Shown here in pieces: positions 32,339-44,090 of a stretch of 64,000 bases of DNA. Under the pieces are notes generated by a model. It had not been told where the DNA came from, did not search any database, and saw only the letters and a program-made list of their open reading frames with translations. This DNA comes from Cyclina sinensis (taxonomy: Eukaryota > Mollusca > Bivalvia > Venerida > Veneridae). How positions within the stretch are numbered: position 1 is the first letter of the stretch; every line of letters starts with the position of its first letter. The stretch lies in contig JAAONU010000009.1 of NCBI GenBank assembly GCA_012932295.1, forward strand, positions 10,519,535 to 10,583,534, in the 5' to 3' direction. A program made the position numbers and the translations under genes.

Positions 32339-33080
32339 TATCCCCACAAACATGGTTTGGTGGGTAGGAGTCTCTGGTTGGTCTTTCTGTTGGTTTTTTT
32401 TAATCTTTTCCTGATATAGAAAGAGAACAGGTTGCCTCACATTTATGAAACTTTATGTATGGGTAACTTGTATGAAAATACATCAAGGGATTGCATTTAC
32501 GGTGTCTACATGCAAGGTCAGGGTCACTGTAATAACTTTATTTAGTAATGTGATGAATTGAAACTTAGAGTGTTTTCAGTTAATGCTTGGGATTGCATTT
32601 GGGGTGTCGAATTTGAAGGTCACTTTATCAAAAAATAGATAAATAATTTACAACCAATAACCTCACTAAGAAATGCTCTGTTGAAATGAAACTTGGGTGT
32701 GTAAGTAGCTTATATGCAATTGTTGCTTGGGTTCTCTGCAGACAAGCTTAAGGTCTGTGTTATAATAGAAGAATGGTTTCCATTTAATAACCGCTTGAGA
32801 ATGTCAAATTGCAATTAAACTTGTGTAAATAGCTTGCATGCAGTTACCATATAAGATAGCACTTGGGTTGTGGGAGTCAGTTTCTGAAAAAAAAAAAAAA
32901 AGAGAAAATATGGGGACTTAACTGCAGAGTAATGCAACAAATTACACAATGAAAATGTGTGTAAGCAGCTTGTTTGCAATTGTTGCTTGGGATTGCATTC
33001 AGGGTGTACTGTTGCTTTTGTTCCTGTGACAAGGTAGAATGTTGGGGGTATTTATCACTTTAAGTGATGGAGTTTGTGTG
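32339..33080 (+). mobile_element. Family H Helitron-like element, decayed
   Basis: The 5' end TATCCCCACAAACATGG pairs with GTTTGGTGGG. The core has worn units of about 130-140 bp (GCTTGGGATTGCATT, GGGTGTC/GGGTGTA, AGCTT.TATGCAATTGTTGC). Near the end is TTGGGGGTA, the inverse of the 5' motif, then the palindrome ATCACTTTAAGTGAT. The same plan as the other families but older. Confidence 0.4.
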
Positions 33081-33327
33081 CAGATGTGCCACTGACATTC
33101 TTGTGTGTTAACTTTGTAAATTTTCACTGATAGTTAAAACATTTTTCTTTCTTGGTATTTTTTGCTGCAGAGAAATGTTTCTGTACTATATTGGTCAGTT
33201 CTGGCTGAAGATTGAAACCACATGCATATTTTCATCTTGTCATTTCAGCAACCCACTCATGAAGTACATAGATAGAGAATTAATAAAAAAATCATACAAT
33301 GGCAGCTATGTTTTATTTCTCTTTTTA

Positions 33328-35240
33328 GTAGCTCACCTAATCATAAAATATCCATAATGAGCTGCATGTATTGTGACAGCTTGATGTCCATTGTGTCTGT
33401 CCACAGTTAGCTTGTTAACACTCTACAGGACACATTTTGCATCAAATGAACATACAAGTTGTTCAGGATGTTTATCTTGATAAATTTTATGTCAGGTTGG
33501 GTCACAGACAAGGTCACTTGCTTAAATCAAATGAAAATCTTACTGCTCTGGAGGTCACGTTTTGAGTTCAGCCATAATGGTTTTTATGCCGTTGCACTTG
33601 TCCGTCAGTCCGTACAATAATACGACTGTACGTACGTACGTCCCGAAATTTTGTGAACGCAACTCCTCTCAATCGGATGGCAGATTTTGCTTAAACTTTC
33701 AGGGATGAACAACCTTAATGTGTAGATGATAGTTAAGAAAGGAATTTTTGCTTCGACCAAATTTAATGGAATTATGGCCCTTTGTTGATTTTTTCACTAT
33801 ATACCATATAGCCAAATAAATTTGTGAACGTAACTCCTCATAGGGAGCATATAGCGTTGCACTTGTCCGTACGTCTGTCCGTACGTCCCGAAATTTTGTG
33901 AACGCAACTCCTCTTAAACTGGATGGCAGATTTTGCTTAAACGTCCAGGGATGAACAACCTTAATGTGTAGATGGTAGTAAAGGAAGGAATTTTTGCTGC
34001 AACCAAATTTAACAGAATTATGGCCCTTTGTTGATTTTTTCACTATATTCCATATAGAAATTTTGTGAACGCAACTCCTCTTAAACCGGATGGCAGGTTT
34101 TGCTTAAACTTCCAGGGATGAACAACCTTAATGTGAAGATGGAAGTAAAGGAAGGAATTTTTGCTGCGACCAAATTTAACAGAATTATGGCCCTTTGTTG
34201 ATTTTTTCACTATATACCATATAGAAATTTTGTGAACGCAACTCCTCCTAAACCGGATGGCAGATTTTGCTTAAACTTCCAGGGATGAACAACCTTAATG
34301 TGAAGATGGAAGTAAAGGAAGGAATTTTTGCTGCGACCAAATTTAACAGAATTATGGCCCTTTGTTGATTTTTCACTATATACTATGTAGAAATTTTGTG
34401 AACGCAACTCCTCTTAAACCGGATGGCAGATTTTGCTTAAACTTCTAGGGATGAACAACCTTAATGTGTAGATAATAGTAAAGGAAGGAATTTTTGCTGC
34501 GACCAAATTTAACAGAATTATGGCCCTTTGTTGACTTTTTCACTATATTCCATATAGAAATTTTGTGAACGCAACTCCTCTTAAACCAGATGGCAGATTT
34601 TGCTTAAACTTCCAGGGATGAACAACCTTAATGTGAAGATGGAAGTAAAGGAAGGAATTTTTGCTGCGACCAAATTTAACAGAATTATGGCCCTTTGTTG
34701 ATTTTTTCACTATATACCATATAGAAATTTTGTGAATGCAACTCCTCTTAAACCGGATGGCAGATTTTGCTTAAACTTCCAGGGATGAACAGCTTTAATG
34801 TGTAGATGGTAGTAAAGGAAGGAATTTTTGCTGTGACCATATTTAACAGAATTATGGCCCTTTGTTGATTTTTTCACTATATACCATATAAATAATTGAA
34901 CATATAAATTTTACATTTGTAATTTAATTTAACATGTACATAAGGTTACCTGTAGATCATTTTAGGTATATGTACAGAAAAAATCTTACATACAGGATAT
35001 ACATGCTCTTGTTTATGAGCACTTATGCATAATGGGGGCATCCGTGTCCTATGGACACAGTTCTAGTTCTGTCAGTTTTGACATTGGGTCACTAAGGGTA
35101 AAGTTAGCTCACCTTAAAGGAAAACTTTGTAAACATTAGTGGCCACATTCAGTCATGAATTTTGACTTTGTAATTTTCTAGGTTAAATTCAGATATGGGC
35201 AAATTTGGGCAATAATTAGCTCACTGTCTTAAATACATGC
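33328..35240 (+). mobile_element. Decayed A3-like fragment carrying 167-bp-array element copy 2
   Basis: Outer parts (33328-33583 and 35067-35240) hold a worn A head (TAGCTCACCTAATC) and an A3-like TTAACACTCTACAGG phrase. Inside, 33584-35066 is the second 167-bp-family element. Its 5' hairpin is partly deleted (TTATGCC joined to GTTGCACTTG), it has about eight units (one rearranged at 33819-33900), and its 3' end is TGTCCTATGGACA, TTCTAG. Unit starts at 34057, 34224, 34390, 34557 and 34724 give a 166-167-bp period. The last 185 bp differ from copy 1 at only a few bases. Confidence 0.75.
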
Positions 35241-35483
35241 TCTTGTGAACATGGGTAGGTTATTACCCATATTTATTATTAATTAGAACAAAACGCTGTG
35301 TCTGTTGCTGCTTCACTTTGGACTATGTGTATAGTTCTGCATATAAATTTCAACTTGATTTAGCACATTTTGACCATTGAATATCTTAGTATGCTCTAGT
35401 TTAGTTGGCCTTGATGTTTAGTACAGTGGTACTCTGGTTTGGGATATAGGGTCATTTTTATTCATTTTGATCGAAGAAAAAAC
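35241..35483. other. Unclassified spacer
   Basis: No repeat ends or exons recognised. Confidence 0.35.
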
Positions 35484-35990
35484 GAGAGCTGTCACTGGAA
35501 ATTGACATATGCCCCCAAAATGTAGCTTTGAATTGAAACTAGTGTAAATATATAATTGAATATGCCTGTGGAAAAGAGATCAGACAAAAAATAAAATATG
35601 CACTGAAGGTAAATGGTAAAGCTATGTTTTTCTGCTTCAGATTCTTATATGAGGGTTGAAGACATAATTATTCAATGAAATAGAAAGCTGAGAGTTTGGT
35701 CTTGAATATGAACAATATTGTTTTATTCCCAATCCCTACTGGTGTGTTATATATAACAAGGCTTGGTGACAAACATTCTGGTTTCAATAAAATCCCCCAA
35801 GCAGTTTTGGAGATGAAGCTTGGACAATATTTAATACAGAGGTTATAGTAAACAAGACCTGTCCACAGACAGCACGCTCCACTTTTCTCATGCTGGATAA
35901 TTAATTATAAGCAAAGTCAAACAAGAGGCCCAAGTGGAAAAAATATTTGAGTAGGGGAGGGCAAGTACCTAGTCATATAAGATGAAAAAA
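35484..35990 (+). repeat. Intact host repeat: empty site for family C
   Basis: This sequence matches 12646-12911 joined directly to 15078-15325. At 35741-35760 it reads GGTGTGTTATATATAACAAG where the other locus has the 2,166-bp C1 element. It therefore records the state before insertion. Confidence 0.8.
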
Positions 35991-36320
35991 AAAATAATGG
36001 AAAAAAAAATGTTTATAAAAAAAATTATTTCAAAGCTTAAGGTCTTTTCCAATATAGGAGATTTTTTTTTTTTTTTTGTGGGGGGGGGGTGGGGATGTCA
36101 AGTCACTTCATATATACATAATTAAAAAAAAATTTGTTTGGAGGGGAGGGGGAGTCAAGTCCCTTTTGCGTACATATTTAAAAGTCAAGTACCTAATTAT
36201 AATGAAAAAAAAATATTGGGAGGGGGGGGGGGGGGGGGAATGCCAGGGCTGGGGGGTCCCCAAGCAGAGGGGAGGTTTGAGGAGGGGGGAGGGGAAGTAC
36301 TTACCCATCCTATCTAAGTT
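35991..36320. repeat. G-rich low-complexity tract
   Basis: Alternating A-rich and G-rich blocks: T15 then G9 (36064-36090), GGAGGGGAGGGGGAG (36138-36152), G17 (36222-36238), and GGAGGGGGGAGGGG near 36280. It repeats the phrase AAGTACCTA/CAAGTC about every 70-100 bp, so it arose from one unit at the end of the preceding repeat. Several G runs could fold as G-quadruplexes. Confidence 0.75.
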
Positions 36321-36751
36321 AAAGTTTATTTCTAGTCTTAAGAAGATTTTTCCTTATATATAAGTATAAACAAAATCAAGTGACCCCTGGGGTGGGTCTA
36401 ATTTTGACCCCCAGGAACATGGGTACCAACAATCTTTGCAGGGTTCTTGCTGGTGATCAAGTATTCCATGTTTGAATGGAATATCTGTGACACTTTAGAA
36501 ATGGACATTAACAAAAAGGTTCACCAAGAAATTTTAAGTTGAATAAAAAGGCATAACTTTGCAAAAATAAATTTGAGGGTTACCTGCCCTTGAGAAATGG
36601 TGTCTCATTTTAAAGTGAACATGTATTCCTAATTTGAAGTAAATGGCTTCGATAGTTTCTGAGAAATGCACATTAACAAAAAGGTTAACTGACGCCAACA
36701 AGGGGGTCATGACAATAGCTCCACTTTTTTTCTTCGAAAAGTGGAGCTAAA

Positions 36752-37270
36752 AATGACTAAGGGCCCATAACACTGCCAAAAATAATCGGACCAGGAACTC
36801 CTGATGATATGCACAGCTAGTTCAAACATTTTTGTGTAGTTTCAATGAAATCCTCCAGTGGTTTTGGAGATGAAGCGTGGACAAGATTTTAATATAGAAG
36901 TTAGAGTAAAAAATGACTAAGTGCCCATAACTCTGCCAAAAATAACCTGAGCAGAAACTTCTGACGATATGCACAACTACGCTTGGTGACAAACACTCCT
37001 GTTAAATTTCAATGAAATCCCTCAAGCGGTTTTGGAGATGAAGCGAGGACAAGATTTTAGAGTAAAAAATTGACTAAGTGCCCTAACTGCCAAAAATAAA
37101 TCAAGCGGAATCTCCTGAAGATATGCACAACTAGACTTGGTGACAAACACTCGTGTTAAGTTTCAATGAAATCCCTCAAGAGGTTTTGGAGATGAAGCCA
37201 GGACAAGATTTTACAGGATGGATGGCAGACAGACAGACAGTGCAATTACTATATGCCTTCAGGAGCATAA
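36752..37270 (+). repeat. Array of about 160-bp units with GGAGATGAAG
   Basis: Three direct units, each with GCCCATAAC, CTGCCAAAAATAA, GATATGCACAACTA, CAAACACTCCTGTTAA and GGTTTTGGAGATGAAGC. It ends with GACAGACAGACAGTGCAATT and ATATGCCTTCAGGAGCATAA. Single units of the same family form the inverted duplication at 15391-15883. Confidence 0.7.
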
Positions 37271-38072
37271 AAATCTAACTCCCTTGAACAGTGCAGACTT
37301 CAACTTGGCTTGTTTACTGGAGAAACCAGTAAAATGGAGTGGATGATGTGGTTTAATCTTAACCTTGAAAAAGGTAATTTTAGCTCACCTGAGCACTGCT
37401 CAGGATGAGCTTTTAGGACTGTTGATTGTCCGGCGTCATGTGTCGTCAACAATTTGACTTGAACGACATCTCCTCCTAAACCACTAAGCCAACATTGACG
37501 AAACATGCCTGGGATATTCCTTGCAAGAAGCTCTACCAAAGTTGTTCAAAGAATTCAATTCCATCAAGAACTGGTTGCTATGGCAACTGAAAGGAAAAAC
37601 TTTGAAAATCTTCTAGTCTGAAACCACAAGGCCCTGAGCCTTAAGATTTGGTGTGTAGCATTGTCTAGTAGACCTCTACCAAGTTTGTTCAAATTACACC
37701 ACTTTGGTCAAATTTGGCGCCACCCCAGGAGTCAATTGATTTTACATAGGCTTATATAGTGAAACTTTAAAAATCTTCTTGTCTGAAACCAAAAGGCCCT
37801 GAGTCTTAAGATTTGGTGTGTAGCATTGTCTAGTAAACCTTTACCAAGTTTGTTCAAATTATGCCCCTGGCATCAAATTTGGCGTGGCTCCGGGGGGTTA
37901 ACTGGTTTTACATAGGCTTATATAGTGAACTTCAAAAAATCTTCTTGTCTGAAACCACAAGAGCCTGAGCCTTAATATTTGGTATGTAGCATTGTCTAGT
38001 GGACCTCTACTAAGTTTATTCAAATTATGCCCTTGGGGTCAAATTTGGCCCCCCTCTGGGGTCATTGGTTTT

Positions 38073-40507
38073 TAGCTCGACTTTTTTTTTTTTTTAAATC
38101 AAGTTATTGTCATAGTCATGGTGTCGTTGCCGTTCCTGTCCGAAAACTTTAACATTGATCATAATTTTTTTATTCCTTGATGGATTATCTTCATACTTGG
38201 ACACAACAACCCTTTGGACAAGACCTTCAAGATGACCAGACTAAACTTGACCTTGACTCTTAAATGACCTTCATATTAAAGGTCAAAATATTGAATTTTG
38301 CTAAAATTGGCCATAACTTTATTATTAGTAGGTGGTTTCTCTTAATTCTTGGACACAACAACCCTTTGGAGAAGACCTTCAAGCTGACCAGACTAAACTT
38401 GACCTTGACTCATAAATGACCTTCATATTCAAGGTCAAAATATTGAATTTTGCTAAAATTGGCCATAACTTTAGTATTTATGGTTGGATTTGATTTATAC
38501 TTGGACAAAACAACACTTATGACAAAACCGACATGTTGAATAACTATGATTTGACCATGACCTTAAAATTACCTTGACCGTCAAGGTCAGATGATTCAAT
38601 TTTGCTTAAATTGTCATAACTTTCTCATTTATTTATAGATTTAATTTAAACTTGGACTAAACAACAGTTGTGACAAATCCGACATTATGATTTATCAAGT
38701 TTGACCTTGACCTTTAAATGACCTTGACGGTCAAGGTCAAATCATTGAATTTTCTTAACACTGGCCATAATTATGTTATTTATGGTTGGATTTTAATCAG
38801 ACTTAGACAAAACAACACTTTTTCATTTCGATTTTAATAATGTCATCGCATGACCTATATTTTTGACCTACTGACCTACTTTCTGGTTTTGAGCTACAGC
38901 AATGAAATTTGGACTCTGTGCACAGTTTTTTATTTCGATTTCAAAAATGTCATGGCATGACCTATATTTTATACCTACTGACCTACTTTTTGTTTTTGGA
39001 GCTATGGCAATGAAATTTGGACCTTGTATACAGTTTTTTCTTCCGATTTCAAAAACGTCATAGCATGACCTATATTTTTGACCTATTGACCTACTTTTTT
39101 GTTTCTTAGCTACAGCAATGAAATTTGGACTGTGTGCACAGTTTTTCGTTTCAATTTCACAAGTGTCATAGCATGACCTATATTTTTGTCCTACTGACCT
39201 ACTTTTTGTTTTTGGAGCTGTGGCAATGAAATTTGGACCATGTGCACAGTTTTTCGTTCCGAATTCAAAAACGTCATAGCATGACCTATATTTTTGACCT
39301 ACTGACCTACTTCTTTGTTTTTTAGCTCCAGCAATGAAATTTGGACTGTGTGCACAGTTTCTCGTTTCGAATTCAGAAATGTCATTGCATGACCTATATT
39401 TTTGACCTAATGTACCTACTTTTTGTTTTTGGTGCTATGGCAATGAAATTTGGACCATGTACACAGTTTTTTGTTCCAATTTCAAAAATGTCATAGCATG
39501 ACCTATATTTTTGACCTACTGACCTACTTTTTTTGTTTTTTAGCTACAGCAATGAAATTTGGACCATGTGCACAGTTTTTCGTTTGGATTTCAAAAATGT
39601 CATCGCATGACCTATATTTTTGACCTACTGACCTACTTTTTGTTTTTGGAGCTATGGCAATTAAATTTGGACCATGTATACAGTTTTTGTTCAGATTTCA
39701 AAAACGTCATAGCATGACCTATATTTTTGACCTACTGACCTACTTTTTTGTTTTAAAGCTACGGCAATGAAATTTGGACTGTGTGTAGAGCTTTTCGTTC
39801 GGATTTCAAAAATGTTATCTAATTACCAATATTTTGACCTACTGACCCTCTTTTTTGTTTTTGGAGCTATGGCAATGAAATTGCATTGGTCCATTTCTGT
39901 GATATGCATCATTACATTCATAAAAATTTCTTTCATCTTTGAACCCAGGTTTGTGCTTTAGGGCCATTGGCCCTGTTGTTTATTAATACTTGGACAAAAC
40001 ATGGCTTATGACAAAACCTACATGTTAAATTATTCAAGTATGACCTTAACCTTTAAATGACCTTTACAGTCAAATTTCTAATTATTGCATTTTTCTAAAA
40101 TAGCCAAACTTCTGGTTTTATGGACTGATTTGATCTATACAGGGACAAAACAACACTGAGAATAAAGAAACGTGTTAAACAATTCAAGCATTACCTTGAC
40201 CTTTAAATGACCTTGACATTACTTAACTTGGCTATATCTTTGTTGTTAATGGATGTAGTGTCTTCATGCTTGGACATAACTACTTTTTAGACAATACCTC
40301 AAGAGAAGGTTAAACTGAACTTGACCTAGACCTTTAAGGTTAAATATCTGAATGTTGCTAAAATTGGCCATAACTTTGTTATGTATAATTATATTTCCAA
40401 ATGATGTTTCATTTGAAATCCCTTCACCACAATGTGCTTCCTCTGATGTGTTTGCCTTTGGAAATAGAAAAAAGTCGAGCGTGGCCCCCGCTTGCGGTGG
40501 CTCTTGT
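38073..40507 (+). mobile_element. Family C composite element, copy C2
   Basis: Same ends as C1: AGCTCGACTTTT start and GTGGCCCCCGCTTGCGGTGG with CTCTTGT end. It has two 152-bp units where C1 has three, and a longer nested B array (38819-39979, about 1.16 kb, ten units) at the same internal junctions. Close similarity in the non-array parts shows both copies descend from one composite. Confidence 0.85.
38819..39979 (+). repeat. Family B array in C2, alternating dimers
   Basis: Ten monomers of about 108 bp. The box before GCAATGAAATTTGGAC alternates strictly between an AGCTACAGC type (38893, 39108, 39325, 39542, 39758) and a GAGCTATGGC type (39000, 39217, 39432, 39650, 39866), with minor variants. 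The true repeating unit is therefore a dimer of about 216 bp. The array ends with the family B tail. Confidence 0.85.
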
Positions 40508-41445
40508 TCATCGGTTAATATAGGGGAAAATTTTGAAAATCTTCTTGTCTGAAACAAAAGACCCTTAGCCTTAAGATTTGGTATGTAGCATTGTCCAGTG
40601 GACCTCAACCAAGTTTGTTCAAATTGTAACCCTAGGGACAAATTTGGGCCCCCCTGGGGGTCAATTGATTTTACATAGGTTTATAATATAGTGAAATTTT
40701 AAAAAATCTTCTTGTCTGAAACCACAAGGCCCTGAGCCTTAAGATTTGGTGTGTAGCATTGTCTAGTGGACCCCTACCAAGTTTGTTCAAATTATGCCCC
40801 TGGGGTCAAATTTGCCCCTGCCACAGGGGTCAATTGATTTTAAATAGGCTTATATAGGGAAAACTTTGAAAATCTTCTTCTCTGAAACGACAAGGGCATG
40901 AGCCTTAAGATTTGGTATGTAGCATTGTCTAGTGGACCTCTACCAAGTTTGTTCAAATTGTACCCCTGGGGTCAAATTTGGCCCCACCCTGGGGTCATTG
41001 GTTTTACATAGGCTTATATAGGGAAAATCTTCTTTGCTGAAACCACAAGGCCCTGAGCCGTAAGATTTGGTATGTAGCATTGTCTTGGGGACCTCTACCA
41101 AATTTGTTCAAATTATGCCCCTAGGGTCAAATTTGGCCCTGCACCAGGGGTAAGTTGATGTTACCTAGGCTTATATCTATAGGCAAAACTTTTTAAAACC
41201 TCATGTCTGAAACAACAGAGCCTAGAACTTAAATATTTTAATGGAGCATCAGTTAGAGGTCATCTACCAAGTTTGTTCAAATTATGCCCATTGATTGAAA
41301 TTTGGCCCTGCCCTGGGGGTTGTATTCATACAGATTTATATAGGGAGATTCTTAAAAAAGCTTTTCATGTTAGCCAAATAGCAGACATAAAGGCAAGGTA
41401 TTCAGGTGAGCAATCTAGGGCCATCATGGCCCTCTTGCTATATTT

Positions 41446-41900
41446 TTGCTCACCTGAGCACAAAGTGATGTCTGTCATTGTGCGTGCTTCAACTCGTTTC
41501 AAACCTCAAAAGCAACTAGGCCAATGTGAATGAAACTGCACTTGGAGCTCTACCAAATTACATAAATATTTTACTTGATTTGGTCTCTAGGGTCAACATT
41601 GGCTCTGCTGTGTAAAATATTTAATCTTTGAAAATCTAGTCAGAAAATGTAAGCTCTAGACCTTAGATATGTGGTATTTAGTATTGTGTAGTTGACCTCT
41701 ACAAAGATTATTCAAATTACTACTCTAGGGTTCAAACTGACCCCACGCCATCTTAAACTATGCCTTAGAGCTTAGAGATTTTGTATGTTGCATTGTTTAG
41801 TGAACCTTTACAAATTTGTTCTAATTAGGTCCAAGGAGTCAAAATTGGCCCCGTCTGGGGAGTCCTATGATATAAAATATAAGAGCCTTGAAAATTTTAA
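41446..41900 (+). mobile_element. Family A fragment, decayed
   Basis: Starts TTTTTGCTCACCTGAGCACAA right after the previous element's tail and has three worn A units. No 3' end. Confidence 0.55.
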
Positions 41901-41997
41901 AATCAGAAACTACTTTTGCTTCTGATGAGACCAGTTGATGTTAACAAAATGTTTTTCGTTGGACGTACACCAACCATTGATACATTAAACTCAGAAC

Positions 41998-43585
41998 TAG
42001 AGCTATCACTAAATGTGATTAATACCCCCAAAACACCGCTAAAGAACAGAGGAAGTTATCAATTTAGTAACAGAATACTTCGTAAAAAAATTGAAAAAGA
42101 GTTATGGTTGTGGCCAATTAAAGACAGTTGTAGTTCTTGTACATTGCATTTCCTCTCACTGCCCTTGATCATTGTATGAAGTTGCATTGAATTCAAACCA
42201 GTAGTTTTCAAGCTATGCTCCAAATAAAGAAAACAAAGGGTAATAACTCTGCAAATATGATTCTTGGACACTGCACTTCCTCTCATTGTGCTTAAACATT
42301 GTATGAAGTTGCATTGAATTCCAACCAGTAGTTTTCAAGTTATCCTCCATACAAAGGAAAACCAACAAAGGACAATAACTCTGCAAATAGTGAACATGCA
42401 GTTATGACTCTTGGACACTGCGATTCCTCTCACTGTGCTTGACCATTGTATGTAGCTGCAAAGAATTCCAATCAGTAGTTTTCAAGTTATGCTCCGGACA
42501 AGGAAAACCAATAAAGGGCAATTACTATGAAAATAGAGAAGATGGAGTTATATTTCTTGGACACTGCACTTCCACTCATTGTGCTTGACCCTTGTATGTA
42601 GTTGCACTGAATTCCAACCAGTAGTTTTCAAGCTAAAAAACGAATAAAGGGCAATAACTCTAAAAATAGTGAAGACGGAGTTATGATTCTTGGACACTGC
42701 ACTTCCTCTCATTGTGATTGACCACTGTATGAAGTTGCAATGAATTCCAACCAGTAGTTTTCAAGTTCTGCTCCGGACAAGGAAAACCAATAAAGGGCAA
42801 TTACTCTGAAAATAGTGAAGATGGAGTTATGATTCTTGGACACTGCACTTCCTCTGATTGTACTTGACCATTGTATGTAGTTGCATTGAATTCCAACCAG
42901 TAGTTTTTAAGTTATGCTCCGGACAAGGAAAACCAATAAAGGGCAATTACTCTGAAAATAGTGAAGATGGAGTTATGATTCTTGAACACTGCACTTCCTC
43001 TCATTGTGCTTGACCCTTGTATATAGTTGCATTGAATTCCAACCAGTAGTTTTTAAGTTATGCTCCGGACAAGGAAAACCAATAAAGGGCAATTACTCTG
43101 AAAATAGTGAAGATGGAGTTATGATTCTTGAACACTGCACTTCCTCTCATTGTGCTTGACCCTTGTATGTAGTTGCATTGAATTCCAACCAGTAGTTTTG
43201 AAGTTAGGCTCCGGACAAAAAAAACAATAAAGGGCAATAACTCTGAAAATAGTGAAGATGGAGTTATGATTCTTAGACACTGCACTTCCTCTCATTGTGC
43301 TTGACCATTGTATGTAGTTGCATAGAATTCCAACCAGTAGTTGTTAAGTTATGCTCCGGACAAGGAAAACCAATAAAGGGCAATTTTTTTCTGAAAATAG
43401 TGAAGATAGAGTTATGATTCTTGGACACTGCACTTCCTCTCATTGTGCTTAACCATTGTATGAAGTTGCATTTAATTCCAACCAGTAGTTTTCAAGTTAT
43501 GCTCCGGACAAGGTAAACCCCGACCGACCGACCAACCACCAGGTGACTCCTATATACCCCCCAAACTTTGTTTTGGGGGTATAAT
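41998..43585 (+). mobile_element. Family G element with about 147-bp array
   Basis: ATACCCCCAAAAC near the 5' end (about 42023) and GTTTTGGGGGTAT near the 3' end (about 43570) are inverted copies; the 3' copy also forms a hairpin with ACCCCCCAAAC just before it. The core is about nine units of 147 bp (GGACACTGCACTTCCTCTC, GTAGTTGCATTGAATTCC, CAGTAGTTTTCAAG, TGCTCCGGACAAGG). The array ends with GACCGACCGACC. Several internal open frames are array shadows. Confidence 0.75.
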
Positions 43586-43588
43586 GAC

Positions 43589-44090
43589 TGGTGCTTGTCA
43601 AAGTCCATCTCGTCTTGTTGCAGATACCCAAGATGTACTTGATCCAAACACCAGAAGTTGTATTTACATCAAACTGCAGACTGCTAACTCTTGCCTCCTA
43701 AACTGCTACATTTCTATGTCTTGAAAAAAAACCCAACATTTTTGCTCTAGCTGACTCAAACCCATTTTTCCCTGGAATAACCAAGCTATATAAGACAAGA
43801 GCACCATGATCACCCTTTTATCGCTCACCTGAGTACAACTGCAACTACTTTCATTTACATAACAAATATCTCAACTGTGCTCAAAGGTGAGCTATTGGGC
43901 TAATTGATTGTCCATCATGCGTCGTCAACAATTTGACCTGAAGAACTTATTCATTCTTGAATTTTTTTTGAAAACAGAACAATAATGATCAAACAACAAA
44001 TAATATGATAAGAATTAAGAAGCCCTAAAAACTATGTCAAAACTTCAGATAAATTAAGGCCCTTGTCAAATCATAAAACAAACACATTGT
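43589..44090. other. Mostly unclassified; broken A-family ends
   Basis: About 43793-43840 resembles an inverted A tail (ATCGCTCACCTGAGTAC) and 43868-43950 a forward A head (GGTGAGCTATTGGG, GCGTCGTCAACAATTTG). The remainder shows nothing recognisable. Confidence 0.4.

Larger units (their letters stand above)
37378..41438 (+). mobile_element. Family A element, split by composite C2
   Basis: Head AGCTCACCTGAGCACTGCTC at 37382, A units to 38072, then insertion of C2 (38073-40507), then A units 40508-41410. The tail is TTCAGGTGAGCAATCTAGG, the hairpin GGGCCATCATGGCCC and CTCTTG. With the B array inside C2 this is three levels of nesting. Confidence 0.8.

Noticed and set aside
33699..34407. Open frames on the - strand with a KGHNSVKFGRSKNSF-type repeat
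   Set aside because: They are translations of the 167-bp array (also at 23440-23682). The period is not a multiple of three, so the frame is lost from unit to unit.
36076..36363. Gly-rich 95-codon open frame
   Set aside because: Produced by G-rich low-complexity DNA.
41998..43585. Regular direct repeats that might suggest a CRISPR array
   Set aside because: Whole units repeat without variable spacers, the unit is 147 bp, and the genome is eukaryotic.
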